A stretch of 64,000 bases of DNA from contig NZ_CP181045.1 of the NCBI RefSeq assembly GCF_047795645.1, forward strand, positions 3,472,001-3,536,000, in the 5' to 3' direction. Positions 42,278 through 51,365 of the stretch are shown here, in pieces. The translations under genes were made by a program, and so were the position numbers. Within the stretch, counting starts at the first letter, position 1, and each line of letters begins with the position of its first letter. Origin of the DNA: Salipaludibacillus sp047795645 (GTDB lineage: Bacteria; Bacillota; Bacilli; Bacillales; Salisediminibacteriaceae). A model generated the notes under the pieces. It saw only the letters and a list, made by a program, of their open reading frames with translations. It ran no database searches and was not told the DNA's origin.

Positions 42278-43582
42278 TTATTCCTCCTGACTCAAGAGTA
42301 AAGCCATAATTCGCCGTTTCTCTTCTGGAAAACTTGTCTCATCCGTGAGAAAGTCTTTCGGAAAATAGAGTTTATGATCGGTTCGTTTCTTGCCTGAAAT
42401 GGCTTCGACAACATCCGATTGGCGAGAAAGTTCACTTAGACTTCCGTTTGGCATTAATAAATAAATTGGTACGCGCTCATCTTTTTCTCCTGGACGGTAA
42501 AAGTCATATGGTAAATCAGATGAGGAATCAATCACTAAATAATAATCTGGATTCAACCCGATTTTTTCGAAAAGTTGTCTAAGCTCTTCCCAAATAACTA
42601 CTTGTTTACTTGGATCACATTCGACGTACTTAAACAGGCGACGGTTCATAAATCTCTTGCACAAGTCGCTTAAAATCGGGTCATCTTCTTCCTCCCAGGC
42701 TTGAAAATAGTATAAAATGATTGATTCATCTAACTTTAAATAATCATTGAGGGTCACTTCATCATTAAACATCGACTTGAAATGAACTGGCGTGATTTTG
42801 AATGGGTAATTGTCAGCAAGTAACTCTTTGGCACGATGAAGAATTTTACTAAGAATAACTTCCGCACTTCTTGTTACTGGGTGGAAATAGACTTGCCAAT
42901 ACATCTGATATCGGCTCATGATGTAATCTTCCACGGCGTGCATGCCGCTATGCTTGAACACAGCTTGATCTTCGTCCGGACGCATGACTCTCAGCAGGCG
43001 CTCCATGTCAAATTGGCCGTAACTGACACCGGTGTAAAACGCATCGCGCAGCAAATAATCCATCCGGTCGGCATCGATTTGGCTAGAAATCAGGCTGACC
43101 AGTAGTTTATTATCATAGGTCTTCGCAATGACATTTGCCACTTTTGTGGGGAAATCATCGCCCATCTTCTGTAAAACTTCGTTGATTTCTGTATCTCCAG
43201 TGATAATATTCCTTGTCCATTTTTCGTGATCCAAATGGAAAATATGTTCAAAGGAGTGCGAGAATGGGCCGTGTCCGACATCGTGAAGCAAAGCAGACGC
43301 TAAACAAACTAGACGTTCGTCTTCGTCCCATTCGCTGTTTTTCTGTAAGTTTTTCACCATTCTTCGCATCACTTCATACACTCCGAGCGAGTGGTTAAAA
43401 CGCGTATGCTCGGCGCCGTGAAACGTAACATAAGTCGTTCCCAACTGGCGAATTCTCCGTAACCTTTGGAATTCTTTCGTCCCGATTAATTGCCAAATCA
43501 GCTCGTCATCCACGTGAATATAGCGATGAACGGGGTCTTTAAAGACTTTTTCTTCTTCTAATTTTCCGTCTGGCCTGTTCAT
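42278..43582 (-). CDS. ywfO: HD-domain phosphohydrolase (YwfO)
   Basis: This 434-residue HD-superfamily protein is of the dNTP triphosphohydrolase-like type. Metal ligands lie in FNHSLGVYEVMRR, LLHDVGHGPFSHSFEH (the HD pair) and SSQIDADRMDYLLRD. In related enzymes this fold hydrolyses (d)NTPs to nucleosides and triphosphate. AAAGGGG precedes the ATG. Confidence 0.9.
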   Translation of the reverse strand: MNRPDGKLEEEKVFKDPVHRYIHVDDELIWQLIGTKEFQRLRRIRQLGTTYVTFHGAEHTRFNHSLGVYEVMRRMVKNLQKNSEWDEDERLVCLASALLHDVGHGPFSHSFEHIFHLDHEKWTRNIITGDTEINEVLQKMGDDFPTKVANVIAKTYDNKLLVSLISSQIDADRMDYLLRDAFYTGVSYGQFDMERLLRVMRPDEDQAVFKHSGMHAVEDYIMSRYQMYWQVYFHPVTRSAEVILSKILHRAKELLADNYPFKITPVHFKSMFNDEVTLNDYLKLDESIILYYFQAWEEEDDPILSDLCKRFMNRRLFKYVECDPSKQVVIWEELRQLFEKIGLNPDYYLVIDSSSDLPYDFYRPGEKDERVPIYLLMPNGSLSELSRQSDVVEAISGKKRTDHKLYFPKDFLTDETSFPEEKRRIMALLLSQEE

Positions 43583-43732
43583 TTAGGTCTACCCCTTTCA
43601 TTATGTACGACTCGCACTTGCTTATCTCGTTCGTTTGTCTGGTTATATTATACAGGATTATTGCGGGGAAGAAATAGAGTCATTTTTTGATTGACTGCAA
43701 AAATCAGGTGATTCTTCTTTATCAACAAAATA

Positions 43733-43761
43733 ACCATCAAATTAGCACGCTATTTGATGGT
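43733..43761 (-). terminator. Terminator downstream of the DUF1450 gene
   Basis: ACCATCAAAT and ATTTGATGGT form a 10-bp stem with a 9-base loop. TATTTTGTTG follows on the minus strand. Confidence 0.7.
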
Positions 43762-43784
43762 CATTTTTATATTGTTGAGCTCGT

Positions 43785-44009
43785 TTATTTTTTCATTCGT
43801 TTTTTCACTTTTTCCAACAGTTGATCTTCATCTAAAGCAGAGACAGGACGCTCATTTACAAACGCGAAAACTTTCTTTCTGCCTGGGCCGCAGTAAGACT
43901 GACAAGCCACATAAATATTTGCTTCAGGATCGAGTTCCTTCAACTTCGGTATGAGTGTTTTAATATTCGTGGCCTGGCATTCATCACATATATCAAATTT
44001 ATTTGCCAT
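43785..44009 (-). CDS. DUF1450 protein
   Basis: This 74-residue protein has cysteines in FDICDECQATN and YVACQSYCGPGRKK, arranged like a thioredoxin-type iron-sulfur ferredoxin fold, ending in a basic helix. DUF1450 proteins are widespread in Bacillaceae and of unknown function. The ATG at 44009 is preceded by AAGGTGTGG. It is divergent from lipL. Confidence 0.8.
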   Translation of the reverse strand: MANKFDICDECQATNIKTLIPKLKELDPEANIYVACQSYCGPGRKKVFAFVNERPVSALDEDQLLEKVKKRMKK

Positions 44010-44150
44010 TAATTAACCACACCTTCCGATTGACATCGGATTTATTTTACAACTTTTTAGTGAGATAATGCAATAGAATTCACAAAACGTTCTTAACAAA
44101 TATGATATAATTTTCACGAATGGAAAAGTGTTCGTAGAGGAGTTACAACA

Positions 44151-44981
44151 ATGAATATTCAACAATTACTGTATCGGAAGAATTGGTTATTTTTCGACCA
44201 ATCAGTGTCAGGATTATCGATGAACCCGATGTATTCGTTTGCGATGGATGACACGTTATGTCGTCGTGCAGCAGAATTAGAAGATACAGCTATCGCCCGC
44301 TCGTGGGTACATGATCGAACGATTGTGTTAGGAATTCAGGACAGTCGCCTCCCGTTTATTCAAGCTGGCATCGATTTTTTAACCGAAAAAGGCTATCAGG
44401 TAATTATTCGTAATTCAGGTGGACTAGCTGTCGTGCTTGACCCTGGGATCTATAATCTGTCGCTTGTTTTCCGAGAAGAAAAGGGACTGACAATTGACCG
44501 CGGGTATGATCTGATGGTCGCATTTACTCGCTCTGTCCTTGATGAATTAGGAGAATCGATTGTGGACGGGGAAATCAAAGAATCTTATTGTCCTGGTCGC
44601 TTTGATTTAAGTGTCAATGGCCAGAAATTTGCTGGGATTTCCCAACGACGATTGCGTGGTGGGGTTGCTGTTCAAATTTATTTAGCGATGAATGGGAGCG
44701 GTTCTGATCGTGCTCATCTCATTCGTGAGTTTTACAATCGAGCCGTAAATGGTGCTGCAACGAAATTTCACTACCCTCGGATTGATCCTGAAAAAATGGC
44801 GTCACTCGAAGAATTATCTGGTCATCGATTTACTTCAGATGAGTTGAATCACCGAATCCTCTTACGTCTGCAAAAACTGAGTGATCAGTTAGCAATGTAT
44901 GAGTTGAACTCTACGGACTGGGATCGCTATGAAGATAATGTTACGCGCATGCTGAAGCGAAATCAAATCGTTTCTCCCTGA
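44151..44981 (+). CDS. lipL: Octanoyl-[GcvH]:protein N-octanoyltransferase
   Basis: LipL moves octanoyl from GcvH to the E2 subunits of 2-oxoacid dehydrogenases during lipoate assembly. The 276-residue protein has the lipoate-ligase/BirA fold (AIARSWVHDRTIVLGIQDS; IIRNSGGLAVVLDPG). The catalytic cysteine is Cys147 in KESYCPGRFDL. The next segment, KFAGISQRR, carries the conserved lysine. The cysteine in this place, with the ywf-type location, favours LipL over LipM or LplJ. Confidence 0.88.
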   Translation: MNIQQLLYRKNWLFFDQSVSGLSMNPMYSFAMDDTLCRRAAELEDTAIARSWVHDRTIVLGIQDSRLPFIQAGIDFLTEKGYQVIIRNSGGLAVVLDPGIYNLSLVFREEKGLTIDRGYDLMVAFTRSVLDELGESIVDGEIKESYCPGRFDLSVNGQKFAGISQRRLRGGVAVQIYLAMNGSGSDRAHLIREFYNRAVNGAATKFHYPRIDPEKMASLEELSGHRFTSDELNHRILLRLQKLSDQLAMYELNSTDWDRYEDNVTRMLKRNQIVSP

Positions 44982-45057
44982 TTTAAAAATGCCGTCTGTG
45001 TCTCGGCAAAAGTGCAAGCAAATCAAAACAGATTTTTTCTTAAAAGGTGGATCAAGT

Positions 45058-45588
45058 ATGTCTAACATGGAAAAGGTTTCTATTAAAGGAACTTTATCGT
45101 ATAAAGATTTCAAACAACACAACTTTCATCATCAAAAAAATATTTTAATTGGATTCTTTCTCTTTGCTCTATTACTCGTTTTCAGCATGCTTATTACCTC
45201 CGTTTTTTCAGGAAGTCCCTCGCTTGTTTTACTGATATCATTGGTTATTGCTGCAATTGTCGCTGGAATTACAACGTTGATTTTAATACTTTTGATCACT
45301 TTTCGAATACGGAAAGAATTCAAAAGCGATCAGATGATTAAAAATGAATTAAGATACATTTATAGCGATGAGGGGATCAATCAGCAGATCAAAAAATCGA
45401 ATGTTTATATTGAGTGGGCGGATATTTTGAAAGCATACGAACATAAGGAGATGTTTCGGGTGTATATTTCTAAAAACAAAGTTCTTGTGATGCCGAAGCG
45501 ATTTTTTGGTTCGCAAAAAGATATTACTCTGTTTAAAGCTCTTGTCAATAAACATGTCGGTGAGGAAAAGATGAGAGGCTTTAAATAG
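45058..45588 (+). CDS. YcxB-like membrane protein
   Basis: This 176-residue protein has two adjacent membrane helices (about residues 24-45 and 55-80) and a cytoplasmic beta-rich end with YIEWADILKAYEHKEMFRVYIS and VLVMPKRFF, the pattern of YcxB-like proteins. The function is unknown. AAAAGGTGGATC stands before the ATG at 45058. Confidence 0.75.
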   Translation: MSNMEKVSIKGTLSYKDFKQHNFHHQKNILIGFFLFALLLVFSMLITSVFSGSPSLVLLISLVIAAIVAGITTLILILLITFRIRKEFKSDQMIKNELRYIYSDEGINQQIKKSNVYIEWADILKAYEHKEMFRVYISKNKVLVMPKRFFGSQKDITLFKALVNKHVGEEKMRGFK

Positions 45589-45600
45589 AGTCTGTTATCT

Positions 45601-45628
45601 GAGGAGGTCCTCACAAGGGGACCTCCTC
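45601..45628. terminator. Hairpin between convergent YcxB-like and ku genes
   Basis: GAGGAGGTCC and GGACCTCCTC form a perfect 10-bp stem with an 8-base loop. T runs are poor on both sides. Confidence 0.65.
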
Positions 45629-45657
45629 CGTTTAAGATTCGAAGTTCTCTATCCCTA

Positions 45658-46500
45658 CTAGGCGTTCTTCTTTATTTTCGTTTGCGTTGACGGTTTTTTC
45701 CTTGCAGTTGTTTTAGCTGATTTCTTTTTTGTTTTATCAACGGATGCTTGTAAAGCAGACATTAGGTCGGTTACATTTGAAGCGGCTGGTTTCTGTGGAT
45801 CCTTCGTTTCAACAGTATCCTTCCCGGATCGCTTCTCGTCAATCAGGTCCATTAAGGCGGTTCGATAGTCATCATTGTATTTCTCAGGATCAAACTCGGT
45901 CGTCAATTGTTTGATTAACATCAGTGCAGTGCTTAGTTCCTTTTTCGTGATATTCTGATCTTCAGGAATCGCGACATCGCCTGCGTTTCGTACTTCATCT
46001 GGAAAGTGGATCGTTTCCATTAGCAGTGTTTTGCCATACACTCTCACGACTGCTAATTGTTCTTTTGAGCGGATGATTATTTTAGCGACTCCGATTTTCC
46101 CTGATTCTTCTAACGCTTGCTTCAATAACAAATATGCCTTTCCCCCACCAGTATCAGGAGCGAGAAAGTAACTTTTCTCAAAGTAAATTGGATCGATTTC
46201 GTCGAGTTTAACGAAATCAATAATCTCAACTGATTTATCTTCGTTTGCCTTCTTCAAATTTTCTAAGTCCTCGTTATCGAGTACGACAAATTTATTTTTT
46301 TCATATTCATACGCTTTGACAATATCTTCGTTCTTAACTTCCTTTTCACACCCAGGACATGTCTTTTCATATGAAATTGGTGTATGACATTCTTTATGGA
46401 TTTGCCGCAGCTTAATATCCTTGTTCTCTGTTGCAGTATGAAGCTTTACTGGTATATTTACTAGCCCGAAGCTGATACTTCCTTTCCAGACTGTATGCAT
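45658..46500 (-). CDS. ku: Non-homologous end-joining protein Ku
   Basis: This homodimeric DNA-end-binding protein recruits LigD to double-strand breaks. The 280-residue sequence starts MHTVWKGSISFGLVNIPVKL, the Ku core signature. A zinc-ribbon-like CHTPISYEKTCPGC lies near residue 38, and the C-terminus is a Lys-rich tail (KTKKKSAKTTARKK) as in other Bacillus Ku proteins. AGGTGA lies 6 bases before the ATG at 46500. It is divergent from ligD with 106 bases between. Confidence 0.95.
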   Translation of the reverse strand: MHTVWKGSISFGLVNIPVKLHTATENKDIKLRQIHKECHTPISYEKTCPGCEKEVKNEDIVKAYEYEKNKFVVLDNEDLENLKKANEDKSVEIIDFVKLDEIDPIYFEKSYFLAPDTGGGKAYLLLKQALEESGKIGVAKIIIRSKEQLAVVRVYGKTLLMETIHFPDEVRNAGDVAIPEDQNITKKELSTALMLIKQLTTEFDPEKYNDDYRTALMDLIDEKRSGKDTVETKDPQKPAASNVTDLMSALQASVDKTKKKSAKTTARKKPSTQTKIKKNA

Positions 46501-46606
46501 GTTGGTCACCTGCTTTTTTTCTTAATGTGCAATGTTTTTCGGCTGATTATTCACTCATTGTTCGGAAAGAATAAAACAAGGTTTCGACTAGGAAGGAGAA
46601 AATGAT

Positions 46607-48454
46607 GTGATAAAACCAATGAAGCTAACAGCTGTTGAGGATTTCCCTGTAAAAACGGGATGGTTGTATGAAGCAAAATATGATGGCTTTCGTTGCCTGC
46701 TCGTTTGGGAAGGAAAGACGCCAAGCTTATTCAGCATGTCAGGAAGAACTTTAAATCGAACGTTTCCGGAAATCATTGGTTTTTGCGAAGAAATGTATGA
46801 ATCAATAAAGGGGTACCTTCCTCTTACGTTTGATGGGGAACTTGTTTATCTGGAGAATTCGTTTACGAGTCGCTTCGCTACGGTACAACGGAGGAGTCGA
46901 ATGGGGCAACAATCGGTAATTTATACCTACTCGAAAACGCTTCCCTGCCACTATGTCATCTTTGATTTGTTGCGTGTGGAAGGTACAGATACTGTCGATG
47001 AAACGCTATCAAAACGAAAGCAACGGCTTAAAGCTTTGTCTAAGAAGGCGAAGCTTCCGATGTCCGTTAATTCATCAGACCCGCGCTGCTTGCAAATGAT
47101 CGATTCTTTCCGTTCGTTTTACAAATTGTGGCAAAACATTTGCTTAAACGAAGGAGAAGGAGCCATTGCGAAACGGAAATCGAGTCGTTGGAAAACTGGA
47201 ACAAGAAGTACTGACTGGTTGAAAAAGAAACTCTGGAAGTTTGTTACGGTGGTTTTGACGAAATTTGATCCGAGCAATCGCTATTTTACTGGTGCTATTT
47301 ATTATCAAGGAACGCTTGCTAATATCGTTCACTTTCGTCACGGCTTTAAAGAGGATGAGGAGAAAACATTGATTGCACTGTTTCAAAAAAATGGAACGAA
47401 AACGGATAACGGCAGTTGGGAACTTCCCGCTTCGATATGCGTGGAGGTCGCCTGCATCGCATTTGATGGGAAACACTTACGTGAACCAAGATTTTCGTCG
47501 TTTCAATTGGAAGTTACTCCTGCTGATTGTACATGGGACACGATGCACCGTCAGTTGATGCCTTTTCCTGATAATGTTGAGGTGACTAGTCTCGATAAAC
47601 CGATTTGGCCGAGCGTAGCTTTCACAAAGGACAGTTACTTGCTCTACTTGCAAATGGTTGCGCCACAGCTTCTTTCACATCTGAAAAATCGCTTGCTTAC
47701 ATTAATTCGATATCCCCATGGTTCGGGCGGCGAACATTTTTATCAAAAAAATTGCCCTGATTACGCACCTGATTTTGTGAAAACAGCAATATCAGATGAG
47801 AACGAGATCAATTACATTCTCTGTAACGATATTGAGACGTTGCTTTGGCTTGGCAATCAACTTGCGTTAGAATTTCATCTTCCGTTTGAGACGGTTGATA
47901 CTTCTAATCCAACGGAGATTGTGTTTGATTTAGATCCACCATCAAGAAAAGCGTTTCCGTTAGCGATCGATGCGGCTTTGAAGATGAAAGCAATATTTGA
48001 TGAGTTAAAGCTGATAAGTTTTGTGAAAACTTCGGGTCGGAAGGGATTGCAAGTGTATTTACCTTTGCCAGTAAATCAGTTTTCTTATGAGGAAACACGT
48101 CGGTTTACGTCGTTTGTCTGCAACTTTCTTTGTGAACAAAATCCGCAATCTTTCACCACAGAACGTTTGAAAAAAAATCGCGGTAATCGTCTATACCTTG
48201 ACTATATTCAACACGACAAGGGGAAAACAATCATCGCGCCTTACTCCCCACGAGGGACAGAAGATGGACTCGTTGCAACACCTCTATACTGGGAGGAAGT
48301 TACCGATACATTATCCCCGCAGCAGTTTTCGTTGCCTGCTGTGATGGAACGTCTGAAGGAAAGAGGCGATCCGTTTCGTACACTTCGGCAAGTGGACAAT
48401 CGGGTGGCGTTGGGACGGGTATTGAAACAGCTAGACGCGGTAGTTAAAGATTAA
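46607..48454 (+). CDS. ligD: ATP-dependent DNA ligase/polymerase LigD
   Basis: This 615-residue two-domain end-joining enzyme has the Bacillus order, ligase first. The adenylation lysine is Lys24 in EAKYDGFR. The ligase continues with FDGELVYL, EGAIAKRKSSRW and an OB domain. The C-terminal primase-type polymerase has D441-L-D443-PPS, YPHGSGGEHFYQKN and KTIIAPYSPRG. The separate 3'-phosphoesterase domain of Pseudomonas LigD is absent. The start is GTG, 8-9 bases after GGAG. Unlike the B. subtilis operon, ku and ligD here are transcribed divergently. Confidence 0.95.
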   Translation: MIKPMKLTAVEDFPVKTGWLYEAKYDGFRCLLVWEGKTPSLFSMSGRTLNRTFPEIIGFCEEMYESIKGYLPLTFDGELVYLENSFTSRFATVQRRSRMGQQSVIYTYSKTLPCHYVIFDLLRVEGTDTVDETLSKRKQRLKALSKKAKLPMSVNSSDPRCLQMIDSFRSFYKLWQNICLNEGEGAIAKRKSSRWKTGTRSTDWLKKKLWKFVTVVLTKFDPSNRYFTGAIYYQGTLANIVHFRHGFKEDEEKTLIALFQKNGTKTDNGSWELPASICVEVACIAFDGKHLREPRFSSFQLEVTPADCTWDTMHRQLMPFPDNVEVTSLDKPIWPSVAFTKDSYLLYLQMVAPQLLSHLKNRLLTLIRYPHGSGGEHFYQKNCPDYAPDFVKTAISDENEINYILCNDIETLLWLGNQLALEFHLPFETVDTSNPTEIVFDLDPPSRKAFPLAIDAALKMKAIFDELKLISFVKTSGRKGLQVYLPLPVNQFSYEETRRFTSFVCNFLCEQNPQSFTTERLKKNRGNRLYLDYIQHDKGKTIIAPYSPRGTEDGLVATPLYWEEVTDTLSPQQFSLPAVMERLKERGDPFRTLRQVDNRVALGRVLKQLDAVVKD

Positions 48455-48524
48455 ATTAGCGTCCTCTTTCTTTTTGAACAAAAAAAGAGAATTACGGGTT
48501 CAATAATGGTAGTGACTCTATTGG

Positions 48525-48704
48525 CTAATTATTTTCATTCATTCTTTCTTTTATATCGCCCATTTTTTCTTCAAGTTTTTTTAATCTATCTTTGTCCGCT
48601 TTACTTCTTCGCACAAGGGACACAATCATAAAAATTATTCCTATTGGTATTGCAATAGCCATTACTTGGTAGAATACATTGATAATGCTAACATTTTCAA
48701 ACAT
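48525..48704 (-). CDS. Small membrane protein with coiled tail (DUF4083-like)
   Basis: This 59-residue peptide starts MFENVSIINVFYQVMAIAIP, has one hydrophobic helix (about residues 9-30), then a charged helix RRSKADKDRLKKLEEKM. The plan fits small DUF4083-type proteins; that assignment is tentative. AAAAAAGGAGG lies 7 bases before the ATG, which strongly supports translation. Confidence 0.6.
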   Translation of the reverse strand: MFENVSIINVFYQVMAIAIPIGIIFMIVSLVRRSKADKDRLKKLEEKMGDIKERMNENN

Positions 48705-48846
48705 TATTTATACCTCCTTTTTTAACACTTCAAAGCACACGTGGATCGCATATGTATTGTTCCAAAATTTTAAGAATTTAGCGTAAGTCACTAGCACAAT
48801 GAGTCAAAAGCTAACAAGTTTCCCCTAACGTTTGTTCCACATCAAA

Positions 48847-48972
48847 TTATTGCTTTTCATTCATTTCCTTTAACAAATCAATTATTTCATCATTTTGTTT
48901 ATTTGATTTTCTTAGTTTCGCTTCTATTGAAAATAAGGTGACAAAAATAGCAATAAAACCGAGTATCAGCAC
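48847..48972 (-). CDS. Very small membrane protein, unknown
   Basis: This 41-residue peptide starts with GTG: MLILGFIAIFVTLFSIEAKL, then a charged helix RKSNKQNDEIIDLLKEMNEK. AAGAGGAG lies 9 bases upstream. It has the same plan, helix then coiled tail, as the neighbouring 59-residue protein. The two may work together. I do not recognise either one's function. Confidence 0.5.
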   Translation of the reverse strand: MLILGFIAIFVTLFSIEAKLRKSNKQNDEIIDLLKEMNEKQ

Positions 48973-49211
48973 TGACAATCACTCCTCTTAATCGTTAGTT
49001 TAACATAATATCCCATTTAATAGGCTAATACAGAAAGAAATAACGAACTGAAATTTGCAGTTCGCTTTCATTGAAATATATGATTTTATGCAGTACCCCT
49101 TACGCGGATACTGATTTAGAAGCTGAAGATCTTTTAATCAACTGCCTTCCCTTACATAAATTAAAGCGAGCACACACAAGCTATAAAAAAATAGGTGGAG
49201 TGTATCTTTAT

Positions 49212-49772
49212 ATGAATAATAAAATGTTATGGGTAGAAATTATTAAAATGCGCCAGCAAACTAAGGAGCTAGAATGGGAGTATTGGTTGAGCGAAACGGT
49301 TTTTACATTCAATTGGTGGTTCCTCTTCCTTACGATGATAGGATTTATCATTGGTTGGTTGATTGTTGTCGATAAAACAAGAATTGTTGAAATTGTCACA
49401 TTCGGTTTATTTACGGCAACCACAGCCCTTGTTTTAGATATTTTGGGTGTCTCCTACGTTTTATGGGCTTATCCTAACAGTATAATCCCAGTAGCACCTT
49501 CTATTTTTGAGATTGATGAAGTACATCTTCCAATTATTTATATGGTTGTATACCAGTTTTTCACCCCTTGGAAGTCATATTTAATTGCTATCACTATTGC
49601 TTCTTTCGTTTTTGCATTTGCTCTGGAACCTTTGTTAGTCTGGTTACAAATATATGAAATATATAGTTGGGAGCATATTTATTCGTTTCCAATCTATGTA
49701 TTTATAGGTGTCTTTTTTAAGTGGTTAATACAAAAAATGAAGCAAATCGAGAGGAAGAGTGGAAAACAATAA
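49212..49772 (+). CDS. CBO0543-like multi-pass membrane protein
   Basis: This protein of about 186 residues has a short polar start (MRQQTKELEWEYWL) and about five membrane helices, with WWFLFLTMIGFIIGW, LDILGVSYVLWAYP and YQFFTPWKSYLIA. This resembles the CBO0543 family found in spore formers, function unknown. The frame is open from 49071, but AGGTGGAG lies 11 bases before the ATG at 49212, and the upstream part is not membrane-like. ATG 49224 is an alternative. Confidence 0.65.
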   Translation: MNNKMLWVEIIKMRQQTKELEWEYWLSETVFTFNWWFLFLTMIGFIIGWLIVVDKTRIVEIVTFGLFTATTALVLDILGVSYVLWAYPNSIIPVAPSIFEIDEVHLPIIYMVVYQFFTPWKSYLIAITIASFVFAFALEPLLVWLQIYEIYSWEHIYSFPIYVFIGVFFKWLIQKMKQIERKSGKQ

Positions 49773-49849
49773 ATACCTCGCTAACTGTTCAAGTGCACTC
49801 CTCACCCTCATCTATCCAATTAAGCCAAAAAATGACCACCAAAACAAAA

Positions 49850-49887
49850 AACACCGCTGCCACAAAATAAATTGTGGCAGCGGTGTT
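49850..49887 (-). terminator. Terminator of pta
   Basis: AACACCGCTGCCACAA and TTGTGGCAGCGGTGTT form a perfect 16-bp stem with a 6-base loop. TTTTGTTTT follows on the minus strand. Confidence 0.95.
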
Positions 49888-49901
49888 CGAAAATATGATG
49901 A

Positions 49902-50879
49902 TTATTCTGTGATGCCTTGCATGGCGGTGATGAGTGAGAGTTTGTAAACATCTTCCGCGTTGCATCCGCGTGACAAGTCGTTGACTGGTTGGTTCAAACC
50001 TTGCAAAATTGGGCCAATCGCTTCGAAGTTACCGAGGCGCTGAGCTAATTTGTAGCCAATGTTCCCGGATTCGAGACTCGGGAAAATGAATGTGTTTGCT
50101 TGCCCCTTTAATGGAGAATCGGGTGCCTTTTTCGCTGCGACACTTGGGACAAATGCAGCATCAAATTGAAATTCCCCGTCCAATGTTAACTCAGGGGCGT
50201 TCTCTTGCGCAATTTTAGTAGCTTCGACGACTTTTTCTGTTTCAGGGCTTACTGCTGATCCCTTAGTAGAGAAGCTGAGCATCGCAACTTTAGGCTCAAT
50301 TCCGAACACTCTCGCTGTCTTCGCTGCTTCCAATGCTGTTTCAGCCATGTCATTGCTATCAGGTGAAATGTTAATAGCACAATCACCGAATATGTAGCGT
50401 TGGTCGCCTTTCACCATCACGAACACACCAGACGTCTTTTTCACGCCTTGCTTCGTTTTGATGATTTGTAAAGCTGGCCGCACGGTATCACCTGTCGAGT
50501 GAGCAGCTCCACTGACAAGTCCAGCTGCTTCCCCCGTATAGACGAGCATTGTTCCGAAATAGTTCGGTGTCTTAAGAATTGTTTCTGCTTGTTCTTTCGT
50601 ATTCTTCCCTTTACGGCGTTCCACAAAAGCTTCAACTAGTTGATCAAATCCAGGATATGTTTCTGGATTGTAAATCGTTAAGTTGGAAACATCTAATTTC
50701 AGCTTCTCCGCTTTGGCTTCGATCTCATGTTGATCACCGATTAAAATCGGACTAAGTATTCCTTCTGCTTTCAACCTCACTGTTGCCTCTAGAATTCTTT
50801 CATCCGTTCCCTCTGGAAAAACGATGGATGGATTATGTGCTTGAACTTTTTCTGCTATCGCTGTAAACATGTCGCTCAC
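49902..50879 (-). CDS. pta: Phosphate acetyltransferase
   Basis: Pta interconverts acetyl-CoA and acetyl phosphate. The 325-residue protein has VFPEGTDERILEA, LVSGAAHSTGDTVRPALQII, MLSFSTKGSA and the ending GNIGYKLAQRLGNFEAIGP with NDLSRGC. The start is GTG (MSDMF), 7 bases after GGAGG, matching MADLF in B. subtilis. With ackA (not in the window) it drives acetate overflow. Confidence 0.97.
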   Translation of the reverse strand: MSDMFTAIAEKVQAHNPSIVFPEGTDERILEATVRLKAEGILSPILIGDQHEIEAKAEKLKLDVSNLTIYNPETYPGFDQLVEAFVERRKGKNTKEQAETILKTPNYFGTMLVYTGEAAGLVSGAAHSTGDTVRPALQIIKTKQGVKKTSGVFVMVKGDQRYIFGDCAINISPDSNDMAETALEAAKTARVFGIEPKVAMLSFSTKGSAVSPETEKVVEATKIAQENAPELTLDGEFQFDAAFVPSVAAKKAPDSPLKGQANTFIFPSLESGNIGYKLAQRLGNFEAIGPILQGLNQPVNDLSRGCNAEDVYKLSLITAMQGITE

Positions 50880-51123
50880 AGGAACTCCTCCTTTATTACT
50901 CTCTACCTACTAGGATACTCTTTCTTCGTCCAAAAATAAAACGTCTGGCCCACTTTTGACAAAGTTCTAATTTTCAGAATTACATTTTTTCTTTCCATTA
51001 TTATGATGCAAAAAGTAACTAACTAATCAATTTTCTCACTAAAACAGTGTTGTCATACAACAATTTCTGACATCGTTGTTAATACTGATTTTGGCCAAAA
51101 ATTGAGTTATGACGAATTTACAA

Positions 51124-51170
51124 TTGCATTTACTTGCCCCCCTTCAGTATAATGAATGAATAGTCACTCA
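51124..51170 (+). promoter_or_regulatory. Promoter and FadR operator upstream of fadH
   Basis: TTGCAT (51124-51129) and TATAAT (51148-51153) are 18 bases apart. TGAATGAATAGTCACTCA (51153-51170) overlaps the -10 and fits the FadR operator with one mismatch in the right half. Repressor bound there would block the promoter. It leaves a leader of about 200 bases before fadH. Confidence 0.75.
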
Positions 51171-51365
51171 TTAATTTGTAAGTAGCTGTTATTGAACACA
51201 ATTCCAACAAAAGTTAGCATTTAAATTTGAACAAACAAGACACAATTTTTTCCGAATTTCTTCTAATCGCCGGCAAAGGAGAGGAACAAAACTTCACCAT
51301 GTGACAATTACCGGTCTAGCTATCTAGCAAAACCATTTACAATATTTCTCAAAAAGGAGGATCTT

